This document shows, piece by piece, positions 21,665-33,212 of a stretch of DNA of 64,000 nt; the first letter of the stretch is position 1; the number at the start of each line of letters is the position of its first letter. Under the pieces are notes generated by a model. The model worked only from the letters and a program-made list of their open reading frames with translations. It was not told where the DNA came from and did not search any database. The translations under genes and the position numbers were made by a program. Source of the stretch: Pseudogymnoascus destructans. Lineage: Eukaryota; Ascomycota; Leotiomycetes; Thelebolales; Thelebolaceae. The stretch lies in the NCBI RefSeq assembly GCF_001641265.1, contig NW_020167532.1:1080524-1144523 (forward strand). The letters are read 5' to 3'.

Positions 21665-24600
21665 TTATGGCTTAGACAACTGCTCTTTCCTGAAGAACCT
21701 CAAAAATCCAAGAGTAATAATAAGCTGGAAAATCAGCCCGATCCAGAACCATGGCTTGCTCAAGCCCGGCAGCGGCCCAACCGAGAAGTCAGGGAATAAA
21801 TCACCCTGGCCGTCCTTGTTTGGCGATGTAGCCCTCGCTACCATTGTTGCCACGGACCCAAAGATTTGCGCTCCAACAAGCGTGTACGCGATATGCAACC
21901 TGTCAAAGTCTGGAGGAGGATCATACCGAAGCCTACTCCCTGGAAGGCGTCAATGACACCGAGCCACAGCCACAGCGAGCGCGAAACAAGTGCGGATGCG
22001 AGCGGCGAGCCGGTCCAAGGGAGTAGGATACCGATGTTGGAGGTGGCCCAGAAGATCTGAGCCCAGCGGGGTGCGATGAGGCCGATTGCGAAGAGAGGGA
22101 GGATCCAGGAGTGGGCGTGGGAGAGTTTGGCGAAGAGGAGGAGAAAGAGAGCCCACACGATTATGAAAAAGAAGACAGCGAGGAGGGCGATCTGGTAGAT
22201 CTTCGCCGCATTGCTGCTCCAGAGGTACTGCCAGTTGCGACCTGTGGAGGCAGAAAGGAAGTAATTTTGAATTATGATGACAATAAAAAACCAGATAACG
22301 ATGTTACGGCGCATGATGGCCTTGTAGAATGAAGGCACATGGCCAGGAGCTTGTCGGTAGTAGGATGGTAGTCCGAAATAGCAGAGTGCGCCGATACCCC
22401 AGATGAGGCAAGCAATAGGGATCATGATGCCGGTGAATTTGAGGCTGGTGGTCGTAATCATGCTATCGGAGAGGGCAGCGCCGGTGCCCAAGATGTTGTT
22501 TTGGTAGTTACCCCATGCCCAGAGAGCGACGACGTAGATTTGCTGGCTGCCTTGGATGACACAGGCACGGAAAACCCAGGATTTGATAGGAGAACCTAAA
22601 CGGGTAAGTTAGTTTCCAGTTTTAAAAGGAATCGGCTAATAACTAAACGTACCTCCTTCGTCACCGAAGTTCAGAGCGAAGAAAATTGAACCTGAGGGCG
22701 ATGCGGCTGCATACAATCCAGTCGCAATATTCTCTAGCCAAGTTTGAGCAATTTTAGAGCTATTGGCGACTGGCACAAGGCCGAGCAAGAAGAACGCAGA
22801 TCCGTAGAAGATGAAAGGAACAGATAGCACATAGACAGAGGCGGCTTTGCGGAACAAGATCCGCCAAATTACCGAGAAGATGATGTAGATAGCTCCAGTG
22901 GCGTAGACAATGCTGGCTGAACTGGTTGTGCCAGATAGCAGGGTAACTTGATACGAGTTCGCAGCCATGATCTGACCGAAGGCAAGCACGAAACTGTAGA
23001 CGGGCCAGTCGCCAATACGGCGCTGCACCAAGTACATGACACCAGTAGGAGGCTTGTAGTCTTGTCCAAGTAGCCACTCGTCATCATCATCGCCCATGTT
23101 GTACGCTTCGTGCTCCCCGTCGTATAGAACAGGGGTGGGGCTTGCGCGGTTCTTCTTGGTCAGGACCGATGATCCGCTGTTCGACCGGTTTCTAGATCTG
23201 GATCGAGATCGGGAGCGGGATCCAGAGCGGGAGCGGTCGCTTGAGCGTCCCAGCTTGGAATTTTTGAAATCGCTATACCACTCTCGCTCTGACTTCACGA
23301 GGTAGTCTTCAATGCAAAGTGCGTCTTCGGAGTTACCAGCTGAAAGGTCGGCAAGTTTTCCTTCGAACGCCTTGTAGTATTCGCCCTTGCTGTCAGTGAA
23401 ATCGGGGTCGACCTTCTGAAGAAGGAAGTCCTTTTTGTCTCCCACCACAGTGTTCAAGCTTAGCATAGAGACAGGGCGGGAGCGAGATTGGTAGTGAATG
23501 CCCAGGCCATCCCTGGTTCTAGCTTGGTTGCCGAGTAGACCATCTCCCTCGTCTCGCGACGGGCCATCTTCAGCCTCAGTGGGTGTCGGTATATCGCGAG
23601 ACAACAAAGAAACAGGCTTGGAAGGGTCTGAGATAAGACTGTCACGGTCACGTCCGTCGCGAAGGTCGTTGTCATCGTCGCCGAGGTCGAGAGGACTGCC
23701 CCGGCGGTCAAAGTCTGACTGGTTTAAGGTAATTTGTGACGCGCTGGCAGTACTGGGCATGGAATTATCCGGGTTGAAGTAGACAGGGTGCAAAGGAGGG
23801 GAGTTTCCGCCCGCTGGCGTCGCGTCCATACTTGCCGATCGAGAGTACATGCCGCTGACCGGTCGAGAATATGTGCCACTGACCGGTCGAGAATATGTGC
23901 CACTGTTTCCGCGCGAGCGACGTCCAGGTAATGGCAGGCTCAAGCCGCTCCTAGGGCCACCTCTTTCAACTTCCTTGACGTGGGTATTAATCGCACTTGA
24001 CTGAAGGTTCTCTAATTGTTTAACCCAAGCGGCGACGGGGAATTGTTGCTTAGCAGATCTAGCTCTCATCTTTCGGCGAGTTTCGAGCTTAGATGTGTTC
24101 AGTCTTCAATCTCCCCTCCGAGATCGTGGAAAGATACGTCCAATTCGGAGACGTCTTTAATCTGCTCCACGCCGGAGCCTCGTACATCCGCCTTCACCAG
24201 AAGGGCTTTGGCGCCGTCGGTGTCAGTGCCAAATATGGTGCCCGTTCTCACGCTCGTTACCCAATTTTCTGGGGTCTGAAGAAGATTGGTCAACTCCCCA
24301 ACCCTGATCCTACAGATATTGGTGAGTGGTCTGGCAAACAGGACGATAGCAGTCTGGAAGCATGTAAAGAGGTGCCGCAGCTCCGTGATAATCGTTGATA
24401 TGATACAAATCAATGGGGAAACGCGTAATTGCAAGTGCAATACACTGTTCCAAGTGGTAATAGACAGCGGATTCGAGGTCGTCCATTCGGGCCGGGTAGG
24501 GATCAGTCTTTGTCTGCTTCCTGAAGACCGGAGCATCCAACAGCACGTATGTAATGCTGCGCAGGATGTGGTACTGGACTTCGACCTCATAGGTGGAACC

Positions 24601-27600
24601 AAGAATAGTCACAGACATCGGCTCAGCACGTTCAGCTTCGGGGTATTCGACACCACCGACACAAGGAACAACCCAAATCAGGTCCTGATGGCCAAGATTC
24701 TTTCCCATAAGTTGCGCCATGACACCGAGACCACCGATCTTGATCTTGATAGCCCAATCTTCAATATCGTACTCCATAGTAGCAATAAGGATGGTTCTTC
24801 TGTCTGCAGCTGCACCAGCTGCGCCAACTGCGCCAGGCACTGGGGACAGGCGAGAGGCAGCTGCGCTGCCAGGAATCAGTGCCCTTGACTTTTGCTTACC
24901 TCTCTTTCCAATAAAAGCAGGGACCAGAGCTCCCATTCCTTTGACCCTGACACCGACCTTGTTAAATTCGACAGAGTAGAATGCACCCATAAATCCCCAA
25001 ACAGCGAGGAGGCCGGTTAGGACTGGGGCCACTGTGCTAACGACGAAAACGACAATCTGGAACCACATGTTTCCGGTCGGCTTAATAGTATATGCAAGCG
25101 TACCGTCATTTACGGACAACCTATATGCAAGATATGGCATTGCCGGTGCATCCTTGAGATCAAACGACGAAAGCCGGAGGGTGGGCGGAGGCGTGCGGTC
25201 GAGAATTTGATCGTTGTCAATATCGCCGAATACAGCAGTCTGATCGGGTAATCCATCAGGATTAATGCCCCATTGATTAAGTTGAAGTTGCCCTGGCCAC
25301 TCAGAGATGAGGTCATATTTCCACCATCCATCCTTGTCCAGACGGAAGGTATTGAAGACACCAGAATCAGCACCAAAGCCATTGAACGAGCCGAGGGCGA
25401 ACAGGTTTGGGATTCTACGGGGCGGCGAGTCCAGATCTCCGTGTTAGACGTAATCAGAGCTGCCAGAATCCCTGTTATAATACTCAACAATTACATGCTC
25501 GCCCTTCCACTTTTGCTTGGCTGTTCCTGTCCAGTTCTTGGGCGGAATATTAACTTCCCCGCCCTGGTACGTGAACCACTGACTATAATTCGTCCAGTCC
25601 AAGGTATACCTCCAGTAATCAGCTCCAGCAGCCTTGTGACTAATGAAAAGGGTGCCATTGTCACGTCGCTGTAGCAGACTAGAGCTGTAGTTTGCCGAAC
25701 GCGGGAATGCAATCGGGTTATCCTGTGCGCCAGTACGGAAAAGGAACTTATCGGTCGACCTAGTTGATTTGGTACCAGTCTCCATTGGAACGTCTTTAAC
25801 GGTAATAGCGTGTACACCGTGGCCGACACCAGTGAGCGTGGCGCTGAACTTCCAGATGCTCGGGATGTTTCCTGGAACGTCAAGTTCAACCTGACGAGGC
25901 ACATTGGCGCACTTGACAGAGCGTTTGAGTATAGAAGCAGCCGTAGCGTCTTCTGTTTTGGATGTGATTGTAATTCTTTCGGTCACACTAGTGCAGTTCA
26001 TTTCGTTCGAGAAGTAGAACGAGATTTCGATACCTTCTTGATGGCCAAGCGGAACAGTCGAATTCAGTCGTGCATCGTGCCCTGGGACAAACCTTGTTAT
26101 CATAGGGTTGGGTGCAACCCATTTGGCCTTTAGTACATAAGCCCTAAATTCGTAAGGCTTTAGGGAGACTGTCTTCAAGCACCCGCTGGTAAACTTGGGA
26201 GGAGGTGGAGTAGTTGTGGCTTTAGACTTTTCCGTCGTTGTGCTAAAAAGCTTGGCTTTCCCGGTTGTAGAAATATTGCGGGATATTGCTGATGAAATCC
26301 GTGTCAACCGATGCCGCGTTTTCGAACCATCGCACCTCAACACTCAACCTGCGAGCTTATCAGACCTGGTGACATATTCTTATTCCAGAGGACCATTGGC
26401 AAGGTTTTTATCGAGAAAGAAATCAAGTTTATCGAAGTCCAAGGTTCGGGACACAAAAGCCTTCTTACCAGTGCCAGTTTCAGTAGAAGATTTGTCTTCA
26501 GCAGTGCTAGCTTTTTTGGCAGTTGGAAGATCGGTGGCTGTGTCCTCGGTCGCAGTTTCGGCCACAGTCTCTGCCGCGGTTTGAGCCGCAGTTTGGGCCA
26601 CGGTTTCGGCGGCGGTTCCAACAGCATCGACAGGTTCAGCTCGAGCTTCCACTGCTGCGGTAAAATCCAAAGAACCAAATCTAGGCACCACTTTCCCACT
26701 CAGAAGGGTAACCTCATCGTATGGGTAGAATAAATTCCTGAGAACCGTTCCTGGCGCGAAAGGGGTCACCAATGCAAGTTGGTCGACAAGGCAGTTGAAT
26801 GCGTAATTGACAGTCACATTGTCATTGTGGTACAAAAGCCAGACTTTTTGTTCGCCCTGTCCGCCAGCGGTACTAAGGTCCTGGATTTTCGGAAGTCCGC
26901 TTCGGAGGGCGCTCCAAATACCAACTTCTCTTGTTTCCTCGCCAATTGGAATTTGCTGGGTCTGGTTTGAAAGAGCCTGGAGCAATAGGCCATCGTTAAG
27001 AGCCGGATAATTAAGCCGCATTTGGTGCATTCCTTTGATGATGTTGCGGATCGGGTGCGAGGGATCTCGATGGTCCAATGAAACCTCATCGTCTTCACAT
27101 CCTTTCTGGGCATTGACACCCCAAAATGAGAATATTGCGAAGAACTCAAGTTGTAACATCCGTGAGCCTGCCACGCCACAGAGGCAGACATAGCTTGTCT
27201 ACCGAAGAGGTAATTGTCGGCTGTATTATCAAGCAGGTAGAGTCCTTGCTCTTCTCCATAGTACATTAAGGGGATACCGGGCATATGGATAGTGGTGATA
27301 AAGCTGCCCAAGAGCTGCTTCTCAACGCCATCTTGGATTGCAGGCTAGCGGAAAACATCTGGAGAGGTAAGTTATGATGCCTCGAGATTCATTGTGATGG
27401 CTTACCTTGATTTGCTGTTCCGTACATGTGCCTTGGGTCCAGTTTGTTGGTATTTGGGTTCACCAAGTCGTTACTGAGCAGCAGCACGTTCCACGTCTCC
27501 ACCCAGTCTGCGGGAACATCATAAAAACTGGCATCAAAGCCTTGCATTCCAAGAAACCTTGTCAGGGATCGATAAACCGAGTAATGAAACGCCGCAGCAT

Positions 27601-28903
27601 CATAAGCCCCATGGTCTTCATCGCGCATGAAAAGAGTCGCGTCTGAGGCATTGTTGAGCTTTACTGCCTCATCCAGAGTGATATTCCCGTATGCCTCTGG
27701 AGTACGTCCACGGCCAAGATAAAGACTTCCGAATGTGTTTCCTCCGGAAATTTCTCCAGCAATAAAAAAGTTGTCTTTGCCAACCTCGCGGGCGCATTCT
27801 CGGATGCTCAGATTGATTTCTGCGAGCGCGTCAAGCGTGATTTGTATTCCCTTATCGAAGCGATAACCATCGATATCCAGCTTTTGGATCGTCAGGCAAG
27901 CGAAGTTCTCCAATTTTTCGCGGACTGAAGGCATCCATTCCCTAAGTCGATCCTGCACCGATTGGTATTTTCCCAGCTATAATCTCAAATTAGCTTCAAT
28001 CCTCCTACTGTGGATCACAGGGTATTTGCTAACCTGGTTTTGCCAGTCCGGGAAAAAACCGACGCCTGGGATATCTCCCGCCTGGTCAAATTCGGAGTCG
28101 TAGCATCCGCCTAGCTGACTCAAGACATCTTGGCCCACCACATGGCCAGTGTCGTCCCAAAATGTTGGGTATGCGCATGTCTCATTGTATTTGTCTTCGG
28201 TCTGAGGATGGAAGTCGTGGTATTGTCTGGTCTTGTCGCGGAGTACAACTTTATACTCGGTTGGCTTGAATGGCGCCGAGTCGTTTAAATGGCCCTCGAA
28301 TCCGTGCAAGTCTCCCATCGTTGACATTGTCGTGTCGACAATTATGTACACTGTTAAATCACCGCCAATTAGCCAACCACAATACGCAATAGAGGGAAAC
28401 ATGGAATGCTTACTGCCTCGTCTGTGGATTTCTTCCACCATCTCTCGGTACTTTGCGATATTGCCATAATGCTGGTCCAATAGTGTGAAGTCCAACGGTG
28501 AGTAGGAATCTGCGCCCCAGGGGAAATTTAACCAAGGCGTGCCAGCAATACACAGGCCTTTCACGCCCATGCCTGCGATATAGTCCAAGCTGTCAATCAG
28601 GCCCTGGATATCTCCGCCGTGTCGCAACATCGTTTGCATCGAGTCGTGCTCAAAGAGCGTCCCGTTGATATTATCGTTTGATGGGTCGCCATTGACGAAT
28701 TTGTCCAGGAACAGGGTGTAAAATGGGAACCGCCAGTTCGTCGGCGATGGGTGATATGTGTGCCCAGCCCATTTGTTGTTGACGACACCAAGCGTGGCGT
28801 CGTCTTCGTTCAGATTATATCCAACATACTCCGCCTCATACCTAAGCGCATTGCTCCCCAAAGCATACAACCCCCATAACGCAAATCGCAACAGCGAAGC
28901 CAT
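21665..28903 (-). pseudogene. ags1: Cell wall alpha-1,3-glucan synthase, multiply disrupted
   Basis: The intact family member is a plasma-membrane enzyme of about 2400 residues: signal peptide, GH13 amylase-like outer domain, one membrane span, GT5 synthase domain, then a multi-pass domain. Here the order runs from MASLLRFALWGLYALG and YEAEYVGYNLNEDDATLGVV (28903), through GH13 pieces (LDIDGYRFDKGIQIT, FIAGEISGGNTFGSLYLGR), the span, FPIDLYHINDYHG, and the C-terminal membrane domain to KEQLSKP. Lesions: TAG at 27347-27345 in DVFR(W)PA; frameshift near 27110; stops at 26382-26380 and 26346-26344 inside a Thr/Ala-rich insert; TAA at 25446-25444; 24094-24330 inverted; most of the GT5 domain lost before MRARSAKQ (24069); frameshift near 21900. 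Several introns keep good splice sites. The C-terminal intron is 22652-22596. Confidence 0.93.
24094..24330 (+). other. Inverted internal segment of the glucan synthase pseudogene
   Basis: This piece reads on the plus strand, opposite to the rest of the gene: CSVFNLPSEIVERYVQFGDV, NLLHAGASYIRLHQKGFGAV, ARYPIFWGLKKIGQLPNPDP and DIGEW. These are the residues that should follow YHINDYHG...PVC in the GT5 domain of alpha-1,3-glucan synthase. The frame is open across the whole inverted piece, so inversion was not preceded by much decay. Limits are within about 10 bp, judged from where family similarity stops on each strand. Confidence 0.85.
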
Positions 28904-30553
28904 GGCTGGCGACGCCTATCCCGCCTCTGCAAGCAGAACTGGGGAAATGAAGAAAGGTATGGTCTATAGTACAAAGCTACAGGAGCTCGCTCGCGAAAGT
29001 GGTCAGCGAGTTGGAGAAATCTGCAGGACAAGAAACAAAAGTTAAATCGGGGGCGGAAGGAAGCACATATTTAGCGAATGAGACGTCGTTATTGGCATAA
29101 GCAATGGATGAGAATTGGATGGTCAGTTTTAAACTGTGCTGTCATCCTGGCAACACCAATATTAGTGTGATGCGGCGCAAGATATTATCTGAACGCTCTG
29201 AACCCATACTAGGGGGCTGTACTGCCTATACACGTGGAAAACTGGCGAGTGGAATTCCCCAGATTCGTCACATTTGCTTGGTACTCAATAGTGCGTACGG
29301 CTGAAGATATATTGACGTGTGGGTGCATCCTTCCACATATCCCGGCCAATAAGCGGCATCAATGACCAAGGTGCCCTCAGCCCTGTTTGACCCTTTATCT
29401 CGGTTGTGTGTGAAGTGTGGCGCCATGTCTCGATTTCAAAGAGATTCAGCTTCAGATACGTAAGGAAGGAAACTTCTGCCATCCCTCATCATCTTTGTCT
29501 GAGCGAGGTGTGGCGTTTTCAGGAGAGACACAGCCTGGCAACATCCGCGCAGAGTCGGCCTGAAAATAGTATGTGCGCATAGCCTTGCGAGTGCCAAGGA
29601 TATACTCACGTAGCCGCGATATGGGCGGTATGGGCGGTATGGGCGGTATGGCAAAAGATATGGGCTGATGCTCCGATTGAACGCCTAAATCGTGACTCCA
29701 ACGCTTCCAACCCATATTGAGGTCTTTTCCGGAATCTCACTGCCCCCATACTACGTACTGTGCCGTCATAGTTAGAGTAGCTTCTGGCCGGTTGGCCAAG
29801 GCTGAGATAAGCCGCATCCCAGGCGGTTATGTTAGATCCTATAAAAGTGATGGGCACACCGTGCGCCAGCCCGCCCACTTGGGTAACATTTTGGCGACAT
29901 CCAAGAGCGGGGTAGCTCCAGTTAAGCACAAGCCAGACCCGCCATTCAGGGTCTACTGCTCACCCATCAGCCACACTCCGAGTCTAGCGCGAGGCGCGAA
30001 GTCTTGGTAGTGCCAGAATTGCCGTGGCGCAAATTACGCGCTCCTTAGGCTCCTATCATCAACCCCCGAGTTGACAAATTTCCTTTTTCCGTCGAAGGAT
30101 TGGACCCCCTGTACGCGTCTGGGTCCATCAAAAATAAGGATTTATCGGACGGTCATCGTGATCTCAGCCTCCGGCGCCCACACCATCTTCAATTGTGGAA
30201 GGAACGATGATACCCCAGACCGCTTAGTCAATTCTCGTATATTATGATAACAAGATAATGATAGAATAAACATGGCTGATGGTCTCAAATGAAGACCTTT
30301 CTGGATTAATAAAATGAATTAATAGATAGACTCTATAATTTCATGTCTTTTCAGCACTTTACTTCTTTATAGCACTTCTTTTTGGTGAGGTGATAACTTG
30401 CAACGGGACCAATATAATTTACATTGCCAAGGCCAATCACGTGACACGACAGATTGTCGTCCGCATTCGGCAACTATCGCGATCCACTTGCAACGACTTC
30501 TCTTGCTACACACACGCTCTGTCAACAATATAACGTACAACTGCGAATTGCCT
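28904..30553. other. Intergenic region between glucan synthase pseudogene and deacetylase
   Basis: This is a head-to-head spacer of about 1.65 kb. A short 9-bp tandem, (ATGGGCGGT)n, lies at 29619-29652. No conserved protein is seen on either strand although several frames of 60-100 codons are open. AT-rich sequence near 30240-30340 lies about 220 bp upstream of the deacetylase ATG. No TATA box is claimed. Confidence 0.4.
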
Positions 30554-31339
30554 ATGCCTCGCATTTGTATGCTCTGCCGATGGCCATCTAAACTACGTAG
30601 ACGAGCACGGCGCTCGCGGATGTTGACAATGATTATCCTCCTCTCGGTCATATGTATCCTGGTCACCCCCTTATACATCATATATAAGCCGCCGAACACC
30701 TTGATACGGTATTTCCAGTACCGCTGGCCAGATGTTCTTTGGCGTGTCCCCACATCATCCAAAATGATCGCGCTTACGATCGATGATACGCCTTCAAAGC
30801 ACACGGCGGAGATTATGGAGATCCTCAAGGAAAACGACGCGAGAGCAACGTTCTTTGTCATAGGCTCGCAGGTAGAAGGGCGCGAAGAGAAGCTGAGAGA
30901 TTTGGTGCGCAATGGGAATGAGCTGGGGAACCACGCTATGCACGACGAGCCTTCCCGCGCGCTGAGCAACCAAACGCTAGTCGCCGAGATCAAGGCTGTT
31001 GAGGAGATGGTTCTCGAGGCATATACTGCTGCCAGCGTTGAGCCCCCTCCAAAGTATTTCCGGCCTGGCTCTGGATTTTTCAGCGAGCGGATGCGTGAGA
31101 CCCTGGGAGGGTTGGGTTACAGGCTGGTCCTGGGCAGCATTTATCCTCACGATCCTCAGATTTCATCCTGGCGGCTTAATGCGAGACATATTCTGAGCAT
31201 GCTACGACCGGGTGGGATTATTATTTGTCATGATAGGCGAAGCTGGACTGCGCCTATGCTCCGAAAGGTGCTTCCCGAAATGCGGCGGAGAGGCTATCAA
31301 ATTGTCACCGTTACGGAGCTGCTGAAAGCGAGGACTTGA
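30554..31339 (+). CDS. Polysaccharide deacetylase (NodB/chitin deacetylase-like), membrane-anchored, 261 aa
   Basis: A single exon. NodB-family enzymes remove N- or O-acetyl groups from chitin or related polymers with a metal ion. Motifs seen: IALTIDDTPS (motif 1, catalytic and metal Asp near residues 76-77), ARATFFVIG, ELGNHAMHDE (motif 2, His positions), YFRPGSGFFSERM (motif 3), and IIICHDRR near the end (motif 5). A membrane segment, MLTMIILLSVICILVTPLYI, lies near residues 22-41, so it is probably a type II membrane protein of the secretory path. I chose the ATG at 30554 because the region before it (an in-frame ATG at 30398) has no conserved sequence. Substrate not determinable. Confidence 0.85.
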   Translation: MPRICMLCRWPSKLRRRARRSRMLTMIILLSVICILVTPLYIIYKPPNTLIRYFQYRWPDVLWRVPTSSKMIALTIDDTPSKHTAEIMEILKENDARATFFVIGSQVEGREEKLRDLVRNGNELGNHAMHDEPSRALSNQTLVAEIKAVEEMVLEAYTAASVEPPPKYFRPGSGFFSERMRETLGGLGYRLVLGSIYPHDPQISSWRLNARHILSMLRPGGIIICHDRRSWTAPMLRKVLPEMRRRGYQIVTVTELLKART

Positions 31340-31675
31340 CGTCGTTGCAAGTCCCGTCTCCGTGGGCTTAACAGCAGTTCATGTTGCCGCATATGTTCGC
31401 AAACATCCGCAGACCTTTCCAATATGGCACATATCTATGCTATTATCCTGTTTGTGTCTATTGACCCTCAAAGTTGGCGATATATATAAAATATTTAATG
31501 GAGCCGTCGATGGGGGCCCGACGTTCTACCGTTACCTGGACGTCAGGAACATACGTAATGGGTCATTACAAGACAGAAGAAGGGCATCGACGTATGGGCT
31601 ATACCGATATGTTTTATGGCAGGATGACTGCAACCGTGGCAACATTGTACAGTACAATAATTATGTATTATGATA

Positions 31676-31724
31676 ACGTGGTTTATCAGTACGTCGCACA
31701 TATCAGTACCTCGGACACTTTTCC
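31676..31724 (+). mobile_element. Orphan terminal repeat of the pogo element seen at 18709
   Basis: These 49 bp match the terminal motif at 18709-18757 except for a few bases, including both CAGTACGTCGGACA-type units. TA precedes ACGTGG at 31674-31675, as expected for the TA target of this superfamily. No transposase follows, so this is a solo end or a deletion derivative. Confidence 0.75.
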
Positions 31725-31739
31725 TTAGCATTCAACTTT

Positions 31740-32400
31740 GAATATAAGGAGCTGGAAGCCTCAGAAGGAGGCCTCCAGCCGATAGTCGCTGTACATACGT
31801 AGACCTACTGTCTTGCAATACGATCTCACTTCCTGCCTTCTGACCTGGTTCCCTGGACTCCCGTGAGACCCTGGGCTTACGCGTTACAATTCTATCGGCT
31901 CAACCCATATCCAGCCTACCAGTTCAGAATGGCCAGCCAGGAAAGAAGGATCACCCGGGTGATCCCGGGAGGAGCGACGCGACCGTAGAAGCTGTCAAGC
32001 CAGACTTGAGGCCTACCACCACAGAAGTCAACAACTCTGCGACAGGCAAGCCCCAGGATATGGCCTCAAAGCTGGCCGACCTTCAGAAAAGAATAGACAA
32101 AGAGAGGGCCTATATCAATACTAGGAAGAAGCCTTACAGCTATTCCGACGGTCGCACGGCGAGGACTATAGCTCCTACCCTGAGGAAGTAAGGGCCTTTG
32201 CAGAGAAGCAAGCCCAGATCCAAGAAGAAAGTCGTCGGAAAAGGCGACGCCAAGAGATTGAAGAAGAATGGGTAGGACCCCAAACAGAGGATGACCACGA
32301 GACTGCCTCCACTGTATCCAGGGAGGTAAGGCCAGCCCATAGGCCAATGGGTAGGGTCAAGGAACCCAAGGTGTACAGGGGCGATGTCATACTGACATTC
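31740..32400 (+). pseudogene. Fragment of a plus-strand LTR-retrotransposon gag region
   Basis: Three frames share a decayed coding sequence: MASQERRITRVIPGGA (31929), MASKLADLQKRIDKERAYIN (32060), then EVRAFAEKQAQIQEESRRKR and VKEPKVYRGD (ending near 32385). The charged coiled helix followed by a KEP-VYRG-type motif resembles the start of fungal Ty3/gypsy Gag. The similarity stops near 32400, where sequence belonging to the minus-strand element begins. A retroelement origin is likely but not certain. Confidence 0.5.
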
Positions 32401-33212
32401 GTTGCACTCAGTTTGCTATCAAACTCAAGAGCAAACTTAGAAATCTCCTCCTCAAACCTACAAGTCACCATACATATCTTGGCTTATCACACCAACAACA
32501 GAAGCAATACTACTCAACGATTGCTGCAAACTCTTCTACTACATCTGTTTATGCTACATACATCACGGCATATCATTTGGACACTCATTGAACAAGTTAT
32601 TAAGAAAATCTCCTCCTTAAGGGGGTGGGCCAATACTACCACATGGCATATCTCTACCAACTAGAGGCCTAGGAACATGAACGATAGCTCTAGAAGCTTC
32701 TACAACCCTCTATGATTCATTACACGTCATCAGTCCTTAGTTACCCACAAGATTGGTTAAGTTATGACATAATTTGTCTATAGGTACTCTGACCTTGGAC
32801 CTCCTTTTCACTTCCTATAGGCTAGGAACCCAAGAGATGGTTCTATGGGATTCTCTTACGTTCACTACATGATTAGCAAGCTAGTTGTGGGTCGCACTTG
32901 ATTTCTAATACATTTACCAAGCCTGGTTAGTCATGGAAAGTCATGGAAAATGAGAGAACTACACTCCTTTGGCATAAATAGGATTGCCCTTTCCTTAAGA
33001 AAGGGCAAGCAGGCAATACAGTAAATCGACTAGCACATACTTCTACGTCTTTTCCAAGCTTCCAAGCATTGATCTTGTTATTCTCTGTTTTTGAAAAGTC
33101 AGTGAGGTGCTAACCCCTGACTTACCCCTGAGTTCTCAGACTCAACATTTGTTGCAACTTGTCTAAACCACTTCACCACATCATACACCTGATTGCTGCG
33201 TTGTGGAATAGT

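Noticed and set aside
26195..26733. Plus-strand frames over the glucan synthase insert
   Set aside because: The minus strand carries clear family residues on both sides; the plus readings are complements of the Thr/Ala repeat.
31740..33160. A second LTR pair flanking the gypsy element
   Set aside because: I compared the left non-coding stretch with 37430-38100 by eye and saw no matching LTR copy.
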